From the NCBI RefSeq assembly GCF_047511655.1, contig NC_133398.1, positions 48,489,638-48,553,637 on the forward strand: DNA of 64,000 nt, given 5' to 3'. Both the position numbers and the translations under genes were made by a program. This document shows, one piece after another, positions 9,755 to 21,850 of the stretch (its first letter is position 1; every line of letters starts with the position of its first letter). The notes beneath the pieces were generated by a model. It searched no databases. It was not told the origin of the DNA and saw only the letters and a program-made list of their open reading frames with translations. The stretch is from Castor canadensis. Lineage: Eukaryota > Chordata > Mammalia > Rodentia > Castoridae.

Positions 9755-11099
9755 AAACCATAGAATCATAAGACACTTTGGAACTGATTGGGTCCACACT
9801 CCCCATTAGGAGTCATTCTGCAATAGGAGAAAATAAATCTCATATGGCTAGAAACAGCTGGAGAGGCAGACAGAGCCTTGGTGTGGTATCCTTGGCTTCA
9901 TTTATTTTGAAGGCCCGGCCAAACCTTCCCCTTCTTATTCTTAGCTATTTGATCCATTTAATTTCTCCTTGGCTCAAGTTAGTTCACGTTGATATTCTTT
10001 TACAATCAAAAGAAATCTTACTAGTATGGACATGTTACACAGATCAAGATGTATAAAATCAATACATGTGGAGTTGCTGTCTCATTGTCTAATCTCACAG
10101 CAGCACTTTAAAAAACATACAGAATTGGATAATACCTAAGACCCAGATGTAATTTTTGAGGACTGTTGAAGGTAGTAATTTTTGTCAGTATCAAATGAGA
10201 AAAATGATTAGAACCTGGAGTAGCATCCTATGAATGGCACAGTACTCAGGACTTCTGCTCAGTACTTTCTTCAGTGTTAGCCTAACCCCCATTTTAAAAG
10301 ATCCTCTCCTTGCCTAGTTCACGGTGTTACTAGTGAAAGCTGGCTTCAACTGCATGTGTTCAGTGTATAGAAGGAACTCAATAAATATTTATTTTGTCAT
10401 TGCTACCCAATTCAGCTGCACATACTTTTCTCATTTGTGGTTTGATTACCTACACATAACTACTAACAGCTACTCCAAATTCTATTAATTCTTCTGAAAT
10501 CAATGACTCCCTGATATATTTTAATTAGCAATTTAAGAGGTTTTCTTTTTTATTCCAACACATGTCCACCTTTATGTTTATCTCTCTTGTTCTTCCTTCC
10601 AGTTCAAAGTAGTTTCTGTCCTTATTTTTCTCTGATACCATCTGAGATATGGTTGCTATATTTATTCCCTTTCTGGCATCTTTAAATTTTACCTCTGCAT
10701 AGAGGTTTCTCATTCACCTTGAAAGAAAATCTTAGCAAGATCATGATGCCTTTTCTAAGCTATCATCTTATTTCTTTTCCTTTACTGAGACATTTCTTTA
10801 AATAAGAATATTATGAATATCTTGATTACTGTCTTAAATCCTTGACACACCCTCTATTTCCAAGGTAAGTCATTCTGTCACCTATGACTGATCTGTTTCA
10901 AACCCTGGCTTTTCTTTTTTCTCATCCCCTACCTGCGTGCTATGAACATTTCTGAAATCTAGGCACTGGGTTCTGTTTCTTGTTAGAAATGCTCTGTCTG
11001 CTATCTGGACAGTGTCTATAAAAATGATGTGGAAATCTATACCTTCAATCTGTTCTCTCCCAGTTCTGAACATCCTTCATTTGGCTGTCCCATTTTCTC
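9751..11099. other. Unclassified non-coding stretch
   Basis: The 92-codon plus-strand frame at 9778-10056 has no recognisable domain, signal peptide or family resemblance and I do not call it a gene. Around 10365-10400 an 'aaggaactcaataaatattt' motif resembles an L2 or MIR 3' end, but too little is preserved to assign it. Confidence 0.4.
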
Positions 11100-11420
11100 T
11101 CTTCCATGGAGTACTTGCCAAACTGAGCTCATCCTTTTCCTTCCATCCACACTGGCTCACCATGCTGAGCCCCTTTTCTACATCAGCAGCACCAGCATTT
11201 CCCCAATTAGGCAGGCTTGAAACCCCATTACCATTGACCTTTCCTATCTTTTTTATTCTTATTTTTTGATGTTCTCTATCTTTCATCATGCATGGTAATC
11301 AGTCACAATAACTTGCAAAGATTTTTCTTTGAAAAGACTCTCCCATGTTCTTTCCTTTTTCCTAACCCCATACCAATCCACAATTTATATTAGCTGATCT
11401 CATAGAGCTTGTGGAAAAAA
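11100..11420 (+). mobile_element. Possible L2 LINE fragment
   Basis: A pyrimidine-rich plus-strand segment that loosely follows the L2 ORF2 3' region. Identity is low. It may instead be unclassified. Confidence 0.35.
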
Positions 11421-12739
11421 GTGGCATCTTTCTTTCCTCATGTTTTCCCTCTTGGTGGACCTGTATCTTCTTCTCTCTTTGAAAGATATTTTTAGCTCCT
11501 ACTCTATTTTCAGAACCAAGATAACTGATCAACACGAATTCCAGGAATGAACAAGTTTTCCTGCAGCTCACTCTGCCAGATATTTTTATGTCCCACAGGC
11601 TCTATATAACTTCTCACTTAGAAAATTCTCCCAAATGGGTGAGATATTCTAAAGTCAGAATTTAAAAAAAATCAAAATACCTTAAATACATTGAACAACC
11701 TTCATTCTAAGCTAGAAAAGTAGAGATGGTTCCCTAAACATCATCATTTTGGTACCTCAGAGAAGTTGATTACTTATTTCTCTATATTATAAGAGTTTGG
11801 GGGCTGTGTTTACTATACTTAACTCAGGAAGTTGCATGTAATAAGAATTAAAAAACATCTTGATGGATAGATGGATGAGAGGTCTATATATCAACTCAAT
11901 AGCATATATTATATATAAAAACTTCATAATTTTTAACTTTATAATACCTTAATAATTAACCTTTGGGTTAGAGAGAACATGTTATTTTTGCTATGTTTCT
12001 GTTGAAAGTCTAATGTAAAGAGTTGTTTGTGGATTGCCCAAGTGACACAGCTATTTTGCAACATGTTTAGGGCCAGAAACATCTATTTTATGCATCCCAG
12101 ATCTACATACTGAATCTTAAGGAAACTAAGGAAAGTAGATTCAGTTTTGAAAAGAATAATATTTCGAATCAAAATCGCTACATGTGGATTTTTCCCCCAT
12201 GGAATTTTAGGTGGATTTATAAAGATCAGTAAAGCTTTTCTCTGTTTTTTTTTTAAATTTTAAAGTAAAGTTAGTCTGTAATTTATTTCCATATGAAATT
12301 TAATTATTTATTTATGACAGGAGAACAACTTGCCTAAATTTAGATATTTTAGTTGCTGTTATGTCAGCAACTTCTATACCTATGGAAATTATAGGTATAG
12401 AAGGGACATTAGAGGTTGCCTAGAATGTTTCTCCTTATGGGACTCACTTTCTCAAGAGACAGAGATGGAAAAAGCTTTGGTATATAAGCAAGCAATTTTT
12501 TCAGGAGCTCTTACAAGGAGAGACACTGGAATGAAAGTGATTTGAGCTATGCTCTTCCTTGGCTAGCATTCTCTCCACATCTGCCTTTTGTTTCACCTGT
12601 GACCTTTGTCCAACATCCTACATGTTCTTACTCTTGACAGCGTCACCTGGGAATGATCTGAATTCATGCGTGTATTAGGAAAAAATTATGCTTGCTTCCC
12701 TAGCAATCTAACCCAGTCTTTTTCTACTCTAGACATTAT
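11421..12739. other. Unclassified non-coding stretch with a hairpin
   Basis: No gene is recognised. The notable feature is the perfect inverted repeat at 12371-12403, listed separately. Otherwise the stretch is AT-rich with short homopolymers (12242-12253 T-rich). Confidence 0.45.
12371..12403. repeat. Perfect inverted repeat, 13-bp arms
   Basis: The left arm CTTCTATACCTAT (12371-12383) and right arm ATAGGTATAGAAG (12391-12403) are exact reverse complements around a 7-nt loop (GGAAATT). It would fold as a strong hairpin in DNA or RNA. Nothing nearby indicates a terminator or small RNA gene. Confidence 0.97.
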
Positions 12740-13215
12740 TCAGAATTCCTGATCCATGGATGTCACTTTGTTCTTTCTGTTCCTTGGATGGACCAAGATC
12801 TTATCTACCCTTGCCCTTTGCACTTGCTATTTCTTTACTGGGAATATTTCACCCCAAAGATTTTTGCAGGTGTGAATCATTGGATCTTTCAAATCTCAGC
12901 TCACATATTACCTCCCCTAAAATGATTTCCCTGGCCACCACCTGTGAAATATCTCCCAAGCCTCCTCCTACAAGTTACTCTTAGACATAGTAGTCTGTTT
13001 AATTATTCTTGTAGGATATGGCACTATTTACAATGATATTATCTACTTATTTATTTGTTTATTCACTTATTGTACTTTTTTCTTTTTGCCATCCCACCTT
13101 GACTAGAACATAAACTTCATGATATCAGGGTCCTTGCTTATTCTGTTCACAACAGTAACTCCTAGAACACAGTAAGAGGACATTAGATATTTATAGGTAA
13201 ATGAAGGATTTGTGC
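12740..13215 (+). mobile_element. L2 LINE 3' fragment
   Basis: Good L2 order: 'ccttgccctttgcacttgct', 'aaatctcagctcacatatta', 'gatttccctggccaccacct', 'gactagaacataaacttcat', 'atatcagggtccttgctta', and a tail 'cctagaacacagtaagagga'. This covers about the last 450 bp of the element with no intact frame. Confidence 0.75.
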
Positions 13216-13864
13216 TTATAACATAGTATTTTTTCTATCACTTCAAGAGAATTTTGGGTGTTTGGAGGTGAGCCTGTATATTCAGTTATATTGGTCTACT
13301 TTCTTCCCTGCTTAATGTAGGATTTTTCTACTATTGGTAGTCACTTTGTCATATAGATAATGATTTTGCAAGAAACACTATTCCAAATTATTGGTACACA
13401 GCATCTGAACCTACTTGAAAAAGTTTTTAACATGTAAAGGATTCTGCTTTATAAAAAAAAGATGCTTATACTCCATAAAAGCAAAAAGGAACACTTCTGG
13501 AAGTAAAGAGCCAGTTTCATACTCTTCTTATCCCTTCAGAAAACTGCCCCTGTTTGGCAGTCTATGAGTGTGGGATATTATGGTAGTGAAACTCCTGTGG
13601 AGAGGATACCATGAAAGTGTTGCAAGTGTGAGAAGGGATTTTTGTCTTTTAAATGCTTGTGCTAAAACATCCTTCTCTGAGCTGCCTTTAGCTATTGTCT
13701 TTCTGGCTTTTGTGACACTGGTGAGCACTGTGAAGAACCTATATTCTCTGAAGCCCTCCTAAGCCCAACAGGTCTCTATCCTTTTCTCTGTTACAGTAGG
13801 AGGCCAAGGCAGTTTCTTTGTTTTTGCAGAGGGGCAGGGGAGGATTTCATAGCAGTTAATCTTT
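13216..13864. other. Unclassified non-coding stretch
   Basis: No gene or repeat that I can name. Overlapping short frames on both strands near 13528-13762 look like chance. Confidence 0.45.
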
Positions 13865-14030
13865 GGAAAACCCTATTCTGGTAGGTATTAAGACCATTTT
13901 TCACATGAAGGGAACAGACTTTGAGAGCTTACACACTTTGGATATGATCTTCCTGCAAGTATGTGATAGAACTGGGATTTGAACTTCAATCTTCCAGATA
14001 CCAAAGTTTCTATTTGCTGTTATGAAGCAC
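13865..14030 (-). repeat. MIR SINE fragment
   Basis: Reversed MIR: 'accatttttcacatgaaggg', 'cagactttgagagcttacac', 'gtgatagaactgggatttga', 'acttcaatcttccagatacc'. Confidence 0.75.
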
Positions 14031-14349
14031 CATTCAGTAGTATCCCTGTGTGGGGAACTGAGGAGTTCACAATTTCTAATCTATTATTGATTAGCTTAAA
14101 TTGTTGGAAAGCAATTTCAGATACTGAACCAAAATCTGCTTCTTTGTATCTCTCTACAAAATTGCCCTTTGGGAGTTGTACAGAATGCCTACCCTTTCTT
14201 TTTCCTGACAATCACTTGCAAATACTTGAATAATACTCTCAAATATTATAGTTGAATTCAGAAAGAGGTGGGACATGAGGAAGAATCATAGCATTTGGAT
14301 TAGTTGAAAGGAGAAAAACAGACATAAGAGGTAATCATGTGATAATAAC

Positions 14350-14560
14350 AGAATGATTTAAGAAATGCTTATTATGTGTCCAGTACTGTGGTTGTCACTT
14401 TCAAGTCAGGCTCATGATGATTGTGCAGTAGGTAGATGATGTTATTTCATACATGTAAAAAAGATTCAAGAGGCAAGGAGTAATTCAGTTCACCCAGGTA
14501 TTATGTCACAGATATTTGAAACCAGAGTGATGTGCTGGCTTTGGCTTATATCTTAGTTAC
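14350..14560 (-). repeat. MIR SINE fragment
   Basis: Reversed MIR from 'gcttattatgtgtccagtac' through 'gtagatgatgttatttcata' to 'tcacagatatttgaaaccag'. Moderately decayed. Confidence 0.65.
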
Positions 14561-16789
14561 CTAAATTAAGTTACCAAAACAGTATAATCTGTTTATTAGT
14601 TTGAATTTAGTAGAGCAGAAGCCAGAAAAAGCCTTTACTGCTTTTCAGTTACCATCTTAAACATGCTTCGCGGAATCACTCCATCATTATTCTCCATTAA
14701 CATTTTAAGAAGATACTTGTGCTTTGAGGACCCTTTTTAGTTACAACAAATCCTAGACCATGAAGTCTAAAATTCCAGTCTCATTTCTTTTCCTCCCTCT
14801 AGGTCAGACCTAATAACCTTAGCCAAAAGTGAACTGTAGTGAAGAAGAGTATGGTCTTCTCAATTACTCTCTTTTTTTGTACCTCTTTTTCACAGGCTTT
14901 TCTGAGGCAGGGAGCAGAGAGATGTGAAGGTCAAGTGACTGTTAACTGATGCTGTCATAACCCTCTTGACTGTTGCTACTTCTCTAGGTAACTCCAATCA
15001 GCTATGGATGCAAACAGTTAGGCTGGCATCTATACTGGACTAGACTTTGGAAAGTGAAGGAGAAAGGGGATGCAAGCTTAAGGTTTGGGTGCTAGGAGAG
15101 ATGATATTGATCTTGAATATCAATGGAAGAAATCAAGCTAATTCAGAATAGGCATCATTCAACAGGCATAGTAGAAGCTTCTACACAGCTACTAACACGG
15201 AAATGCAATTCACTTTTATTTTGTGGTACTGATATGTTCTAGCTGTTGGTTTTTAAATGAATGCAATTTCCTTGTTAAATACTATTATAAAATCAAGGAT
15301 GTATCCCCATCAGGGAAAAAAGAAAATCCTCAATAGACTCAATTAAAAACTTCTGGTGAACATGTAGTTGAAATGGTGGTCAGCCTTGTGGGCCCTGTGG
15401 GATTTCTTGTCCCACTTTGTGGTTCACTTCTCCTTTGCTCTGATTTTTTGACTGTTTGGACTCCCCTAGGCTGCCAGACCCACTTTTGCTCCCCTTGGGA
15501 TAGAATATTAGTACAGTGTCTATTATTGGAGAAATGACTGAACAGATCCTAATACACTGGGAGTTTTCTGGCTGGCTATTGTAGACATCACATTTGCAAC
15601 CAGGCTTTACACTCTTACTCCACTACCATTTCTCATCTTTGAAATGTTCTCCCAAAGAAGACAACCTACTTAGAGCATCCATGAGCAATAACTGTGGCCT
15701 GTATCTCTTTATCTTTATGTGAACAAACCTCCTCCAAAAAATCACCTAGAGATATATCATCTTATAATTCATCACCTTTTAGTTGTCCTATAAATTTGAC
15801 AATCTCTGTGTCTGTATAATATCTATTGGTCTGCTATTATTAAAGAAGTATATTTTGAATTTATTATCAGAAAACATTTCTTTTTCTGCTTGGGCAAATG
15901 GTGAGATAGTCCCACAATTCTACTCTTCTGAATGATTTGACCTTGGGCACCATGGGAAGGTGATGAAGTTGGCGAGGGCATCATGCACAGAAGACACCAG
16001 AAGATTAAAGAACCTGACAACACCTTGGGAGAAAGAGGAGTCATAAGAAGGGAGGACAGGGCTACTGGCAAAGATGAAATTGCTTTAGAAATGTTTCTGC
16101 ACTGGTTTCTACACAGGAAACCTGTAATACCAATCCCTTTCAAAAGACTGGGTCAATAGAATCACCTCCTGGATTCTCAATTTATAAAACCAACACTTTC
16201 TTTATCTTTGTTACAGCTTAAGGAAAGAGTCATGTTGATACAAAATACTATTTTAGCTCTTCTTAGAAAGAAGACAAAAAGATTTTCACAAATGCTTCTC
16301 TTCTCATTTATTGTCACTGTCACTTTTCCCACCCAGACTACTTTCACTCTTGGCCCATGTGGAAAATCAGAAGATAACTTAAAGTTAAATGATGACGGCT
16401 GAGAGCGTAAAGCATTTAAAAATGATAATAAAGACAAGCATCATATCTTGACAATATAGTGTAATGGTTGGAAGCTTGCCAAGGAGGCCCAGAAGGCCGA
16501 TGGCAAGGGCACATTTGATACTTCTTGTGGCCACAAATCCTTCCTCATGCCATGGAATAATATTTGAGGTGATGAACACCCATCACCTCACTTGAGAAAA
16601 AAATGTAAAGAAGGTACAGATAAGTGAGTTAGGGAAATCAGGATGAATCTTTGATTTATAAATTAATGTAATATGATCCTTTTAAGCATTTTTTTCTGTA
16701 CTTATACAGTGTTTTCATAGAATGTGAGAAGTAAATCAACTCATATATGTATATGAATATAATGCATATATAAACCTACATACCTATCT
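14561..16789. other. Unclassified non-coding stretch
   Basis: No gene is supported. The 106-codon minus frame (15823-16143) and the 86-codon minus frame (16177-16437) show no recognisable motifs. About 15.36-15.8 kb is less AT-rich and could be an old LTR, but I cannot place it. A TA-rich microsatellite-like tract lies at about 16741-16800. Confidence 0.4.
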
Positions 16790-17258
16790 GTATATAAAAA
16801 TTATTTTTGAAGGGTGGAAAGATTTATTTTGGGTCATGGTTTCTGTGGTTTTAGTCCATCATATGGAGAAGGTGTGGGTGGTAGATTAAAGTAGCTCACA
16901 TCATGGAACTTGGAAAAGAGACAGAGAAAGGCAGAGAGAAAGAGAGAGAGAGAAAGAGAGAGACAGAGAGACAGAGAAATTGAGAGAGAGAGAGAGAAAA
17001 TATATGTATGTTAGCGGGCTTCCTCCGCTTCCTTTTTTATTCAATTTGGGCTCCCAGCCTATTGAATGGTTCCATTCATATTCAGAGCAGGTCTTTCCCC
17101 TCAATTACTGTCCCACCTGTCAATATTTTCTGGAAATGCTCTCACAGAAACACCCAGAAGGATGCTATATTAATATTTTAGACATCTTTCAATCTAATCA
17201 AGTTGAAAATCAAGATTAACTATCACAAGTTCACTCCTTGTCAACTTGGCACACAAAC
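16790..17258 (-). mobile_element. MaLR-type LTR (3' LTR of the element to its right)
   Basis: The reversed LTR signature 'gatttattttgggtcatggt' followed by 'tttagtccatcatatggag' is typical of MST/THE-like MaLR LTRs. A GA-rich stretch (16917-16998) inside it produces low-complexity open frames that are not genes. The internal-region remnant continues directly to the right, which makes this the 3' LTR in element orientation. The borders are approximate. Confidence 0.6.
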
Positions 17259-18665
17259 GCATCTCCTGAAATCATACTTTATCTCCAAACAAAGACAGTA
17301 ACAATGACATAATTCCATCTAACATGATAGAACTCTACTGCTTATAACTAAAACCATTTTAATTCCTTTCTCCCCAAAGTCTCAACAATTCCATTATTGC
17401 TAAAATTTCCTAAACCAAAGTCTCTTCTGAGACTCAAGCGAAACTCTTAGTTGTGAGCACCTATAAAATCAAAGGAAAATTCCATATTTCCAGGATACAA
17501 TGGCACAGTAACATTCACATTTCAAAAGAGAGAAATGGGGAAGGGGCCAAAGCAAGAAAAACATCCAGGAGAGCAAACATTAAATTCTGTAGTTGCATGT
17601 CTGGCATTCTGAACACATGGTAACATGATGTGAGTTCTCAAGGATTTGGCAGCCCTGCCCCTATGGCCTTGCTAGTTGCAGCTCAAATGATCTTTCTCCT
17701 GTGCTGGTTCTGTACTCTGTCTATGACTTTTCTCATAGATGTGCCATATTCCTACCATCTTAAACTTCCTGAGATATCCATTGCATTCACTCTCAGCTTC
17801 ACAAATCACTCTCTCAGGGACTGTCTGCAGGAATTCTGATTCTACTAGACATTACCTCCTTCCCTTCCCCCAGGCTTTCCTTTGAAATCTGGGTGGAAGC
17901 CTCCATGACCCTGCAACTTTTACATTGCAGATGCCTGCAAAACCAGTATCATGTGGATGATTCTAAGGCCACCTTCAGCTCAGACAGTAGTTAGGCAATA
18001 CTGGAGCATGGCTGTAGCAGTTTCTGAGTGCCTACATGGCTGAAGGTAGGGAGATGGTTCTGTAGGTGACCCTGCCCTAGACTTCTAGTTCAAAGCATTT
18101 CATACGAGTTAAACTTTTACACAATGAGCTTGCTCTGAGTTCTGTGAAGCCAATTTCTGAGATTCCCTCAAAGCATCTTTCCTATTGTCCTTGATTTCTT
18201 TTTAATGGTCTGATATCTTCAGTATGCACACTCTCCTTGGCCCCAACTTTACGTGCATTTCTCTTCTGGCTAAGCTACATGCTTTTCAAATTTTTCTGTT
18301 CTCTTTCTTGCTCCTGATTCTCACTGTAAATCTGGCTAAAAGCAGTTAGCAAAACTAATGTCACAACCTGAAGAGTGGGGTTCATTGAAATTTCTTCTGC
18401 CAAATTCATTGGTCCATCATCTTTTAAACCAGTCTCCCATAAAGTATTAGGGCATGGACAAAATGTAGGCAAGTTATTTGTCACAATGTAACACAAGTGG
18501 CCATAAATCCAATTCCCAGTAGAGTCCTCATTCCCATCTGAATCCTTATGAGCATAATCTTTACTGTCCACATTCCTAATGGCACTCTGGTCTTCTTGAG
18601 CATATATTACATGTATAATATACATTAAATGCATACATATATGCATGTATATAAAATGCACACCA
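17259..18665 (-). mobile_element. MaLR internal region (THE1/MST-int-like)
   Basis: The motif order matches the reversed internal region of THE1/MST-type MaLR retrotransposons: 'aaagtctcttctgagactca', 'tggcagccctgcccctatgg', 'ctttgaaatctgggtggaag', 'gaaatttcttctgccaaatt', 'cctcattcccatctgaatcc'. The region is non-coding in this family. The minus frame at 18275-18670 is not a recognised protein. No second (5') LTR follows at 18666 onward, so the element is incomplete. Confidence 0.65.
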
Positions 18666-18884
18666 CACATACAATTAGTAACCAGTGCAGGGGTTGATAT
18701 AGAAAAGTTTCATTATAAAATCAATAATTTTAATTATTCTCTTTATAGTGTGTAAAGTCAGCTTCAGCTTACATGAGATTTGGTTCCACTGTTCATATAT
18801 GTTGATGCACAAGATCATTAATAAGGACCCTTTAATTTATCACTTTCCATTTCTTTTTGAGGTTCTCTGTTAGATGTAAAAAGA

Positions 18885-18985
18885 GTATAGGAATTAGAGC
18901 CAGACTAATCAGAATTCAAATTGCTGCTCTCCTACTTATGATCCATAATTTGAGGAAAGTAACCTTTTGGGTATGAGAGAACACA
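18885..18985 (+). repeat. MIR SINE fragment
   Basis: The head of a MIR: 'ataggaattagagccagact', 'cagaattcaaattgctgctc', then a decayed core. It is short. Confidence 0.5.
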
Positions 18986-19061
18986 TGTAGATAATGTTAT
19001 TTTTTTTAGGGCAGCTGAAATTTAACAAGGTGACAAATATGTAACAGTGGCATTCATCAGG

Positions 19062-19256
19062 GATTGTCAAACCATTTCAGTCAAGTCCTAGAATGTAGAT
19101 ATTTTAGGTTTTGCAGGCCTATCTATTTAGGTTGGCTATCATAATGAGAAAGCAGAAAGACAGTACATATAAACGAACAAGGCTGTGTTCCAATAAAACT
19201 TTATTTAAAAGAACAAGTGAGCAAGTTTTGGCCCATAGACTGTAGTTTGAAAATCT
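19062..19256. mobile_element. hAT-type DNA transposon fossil
   Basis: The sequence 'atattttaggttttgcaggc', then 'aaggctgtgttccaataaaa' and 'ctttatttaaaagaacaagt', and 'tttggcccatagactgtagt' is the widespread mammalian non-autonomous DNA-transposon repeat with that wording. I do not assign the subfamily. There is no transposase frame. Confidence 0.6.
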
Positions 19257-19473
19257 CATCAATTAACCAATATTATTTTTTCTTCATTTCTCCAGTTTGT
19301 CTTCTCTGAACTTTAGGTTTTTCGTATGTTTAATGGAGAAAATAGTACCTGCCAAAGTTTATCGAGAATCTAATGTGTACCAAGGACTCTGTCAAGTACA
19401 ATCAACGGTAGTGAATATGATTTGGTTTTACCCTTAAGGGTTTTAAAGGATAACAGGACATGGCTAACTTACC

Positions 19474-19489
19474 TAAGCTTGACCTTTTT
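19474..19489. repeat. Target-site duplication, left copy
   Basis: TAAGCTTGACCTTTTT, identical to 19670-19685. It merges into the T run of the L1 tail, so its inner border is ambiguous. Confidence 0.9.
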
Positions 19490-19669
19490 TTTTTTTCTTC
19501 TTTTTCTTTTATTATTCATATGTGCATACAAGGCTTGGTTCATTTCTCCCCCCTGCCCCCACCCCCTCCCTTACCACCCACTCCGCCCCCTCCCTCTCCC
19601 CCCCACCCCCTCAATACCCAGCAGAAACTATTTTGCCCTTATTTCTAATTTTGTTGTAGAGAGAGTATA
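19490..19669 (-). mobile_element. Young, extremely 5'-truncated LINE-1
   Basis: About 180 bp of L1 3' terminus. The T run and 'tattcatatgtgcatacaag', the C-rich tract (about 19548-19614) and 'cagcagaaactattttgccc' match the copy at 6146-6690 closely. The element breaks at 'gttgtagagagagtat', where the longer copy continues. Perfect 16-bp target-site duplications flank it. The open frames crossing it (19422-19703, 19460-19648) are chance. Confidence 0.92.
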
Positions 19670-19685
19670 TAAGCTTGACCTTTTT
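19670..19685. repeat. Target-site duplication, right copy
   Basis: TAAGCTTGACCTTTTT, the partner of 19474-19489. Confidence 0.92.
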
Positions 19686-19924
19686 GACTATAAAATGTTT
19701 TAATAATATTTATTTCTTATAGCTATATTGAGAATAGGATAAAGTGTTTTAGTGCATATACAGTTCCAGCTATGATGGGGAAATGGTTATTGGACTTCCC
19801 TTTTGCTATTAAGAATTGTAAAACTGGAAAAATGTGTGAAGAAACTGTTTTCAGACATTGGACAACAGATAACTCAGGGCTGTGATGCTTGAGATAAGGA
19901 AAGACCATATTTAACTTTGGCTTT

Positions 19925-20222
19925 GTGCCTAGGATCACTATACAAATATAAAAACTAACTAAAAATGTACTAAAGAGTTAAGCATAAGACCTGAAATGGT
20001 AAAACTACCAGAAGAAATCATAGGTAGAAAGCTTCTTGACATTGGTTTGGGCAGCCATTTTTTTGTGTGTATGAAAACAAAAGCAAAAATAGATATGTGG
20101 ATTATTTCAAACAAAAAACTTTCATTACATTGAAGGAAACAGAGTGAAAAAGCAGCCTATGTAATGGGAGAAAATGTAAAGTATTTGAAAACTATATATT
20201 CAAAAAGGGGTTGGTATTTAGA
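19925..20222 (+). mobile_element. L1M ORF2 fragment, sense segment
   Basis: Reads in sense as old L1 ORF2: 'gcataagacctgaaatggta', 'agaaatcataggtagaaagc', 'tcttgacattggtttgggca', 'gtaatgggagaaaatgtaaa', 'aaaaaggggttggtatttag'. Multiple stops and indels leave no protein. Confidence 0.75.
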
Positions 20223-20262
20223 ACACACACACACACATGCCACACGTGTGTGCACATATACA
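20223..20262. repeat. CA/TG-rich simple repeat
   Basis: (AC)n followed by a TG-rich and again CA-rich stretch, which makes a small inverted 'cacacgtgtg' motif. It lies exactly at the junction between oppositely oriented L1 pieces. Confidence 0.8.
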
Positions 20263-20415
20263 CATGAAGTCTTTAATCCATGTTGAGTTGATTTGTGTCA
20301 CTAGTAAGAGATAAGTGTCTAGTTTCATTTTTCTGCACATGAATATCCAATTTTCCCAGCATAGTTTACTGAAAAGATTGCTGGTTCACCAATGTGTGTT
20401 CTTTTTTTTTTTTTA
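20263..20415 (-). mobile_element. L1 ORF2 fragment, antisense segment
   Basis: Reads as antisense L1 ORF2: 'tttaatccatgttgagttga', 'gtctagtttcatttttctgc', 'aatatccaattttcccagca', 'accaatgtgtgttctttttt'. It is flanked on both sides by sense L1 sequence. Confidence 0.7.
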
Positions 20416-21850
20416 GCAATCAAGACATTTCTAAGATACCAGAAATTCTATGTAATCTGCCACAAATAACCCTGAGACCCATGCACGAATTTAGCAAAGA
20501 CACAGAATACAAGGTGAACATACAAACATCAGAGGCATGGATATGTAATAGCAGTACGTAATATCAAACTGAATAATGTCACTGTTTATAGTAACAACAC
20601 TGTAATAGTAATTAGAAATTAAAGATGGGAGAGAATTTTCATTAAAAATTAAAAATTTGCTGTGTGAATTTATAGAAAAATCTTCATAAGTTCGTGATTC
20701 ATTCTATCTATATAACATTCATGATTATGTTAAAATATTAATCTTCCTATAATTGTAAATGCAAGATTTTCAATGCACTCTCACTCTCTCATGAGAACTT
20801 TTTCTTCTAAAATTCTTTGTAAATGGAAAGGACCTAGAATAGTTCAAATATTCTTGAAGAAGAGAAACAGGATTCTTACAATGGTAATCAAAACAGTGTA
20901 ATGCAGTCTAATCTATTAAGGTCAGTGGATACAGAATAGTGTACAGAAATAGAACAATACCTATTTGGTTAATGTAATTTTTAACAAAATGATCATTTCT
21001 TTTTAAGAAATGATGCAGAATCACTGGGTAGTCACAGTGGAAAAAATACCAAACACAACAAAATAACTCAGCTCTTACTTTGGAGTTCACTCAAAAATTA
21101 TTTCATAAGGAATCATGGCTCTGACATAAAAGCTGAAAATATGAAGTTTCTAGAATAATCTCATAAGATAATATCTTCTTAACTCTGAGATAGGTTAAGG
21201 GGTCTAGAAAACACAGATCATAAAAGAAAAATATTTTATATTGTTTTCAAAACTAAAACTTCAGCTCACTGAAAATATCCATTAAGAAAATTAAGAGATA
21301 TATTTATAATAGATAGGCAGATGTTATATTTCACAAAGGAAGATATATAAATGTCCAATTATATACTTGAAATACTGCACAGAACTTGTCATCAGGGAGA
21401 TGCAAATTAATATGAAAACAAGATATGATTATACTTCTGCAATTGCTTAAAATTTAAAAGCCCAATAATATTAAATGTTGGCCAGGATGTATGGCTGGTA
21501 TGGTACAAAGTGGTTGAACAAGTTTGGATACTAGCAATTTCTTATGAATTTATATGACTACTTTATGAACAAACAATTCCACTTCCTATTTATGCAAGAT
21601 AAATGAAAACATATATACATTCATAGCAGCGGAAAAACTCAAATGCCACCAACAAGAGAATAGATAATTTGTTTTATAGTCATATAAATGAAAGTGTACT
21701 TGGCAATCGAAAAGAAGGGGTAGATTTGGACACTGCTCATGTATTATCAGTATCAGTAAATGACTGAGGTAAAGAGTAGTATGAAATTGTCTAGGAGAAA
21801 GGTTGAAACAAATAGCAACAAAACGAAACAAAAAAAAACCCTAAAACACA
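20416..21850 (+). mobile_element. L1M ORF2 remnant, sense
   Basis: Sense L1 ORF2 features recur. They include 'gaatttagcaaagacacaga', 'atacaaggtgaacatacaaa', 'aatattaatcttcctataat', 'cagggagatgcaaattaata', 'aatgttggccaggatgtatg', 'aaacaattccacttcctatt' and 'tcatagcagcggaaaaactc'. The copy is fragmented and inactive, and ends in an A-rich region at about 21825-21850. Confidence 0.65.

Noticed and set aside
16901-17104. 67-codon Ser/Leu-rich minus frame
   Set aside because: Produced by a GA-rich low-complexity tract within a MaLR LTR.
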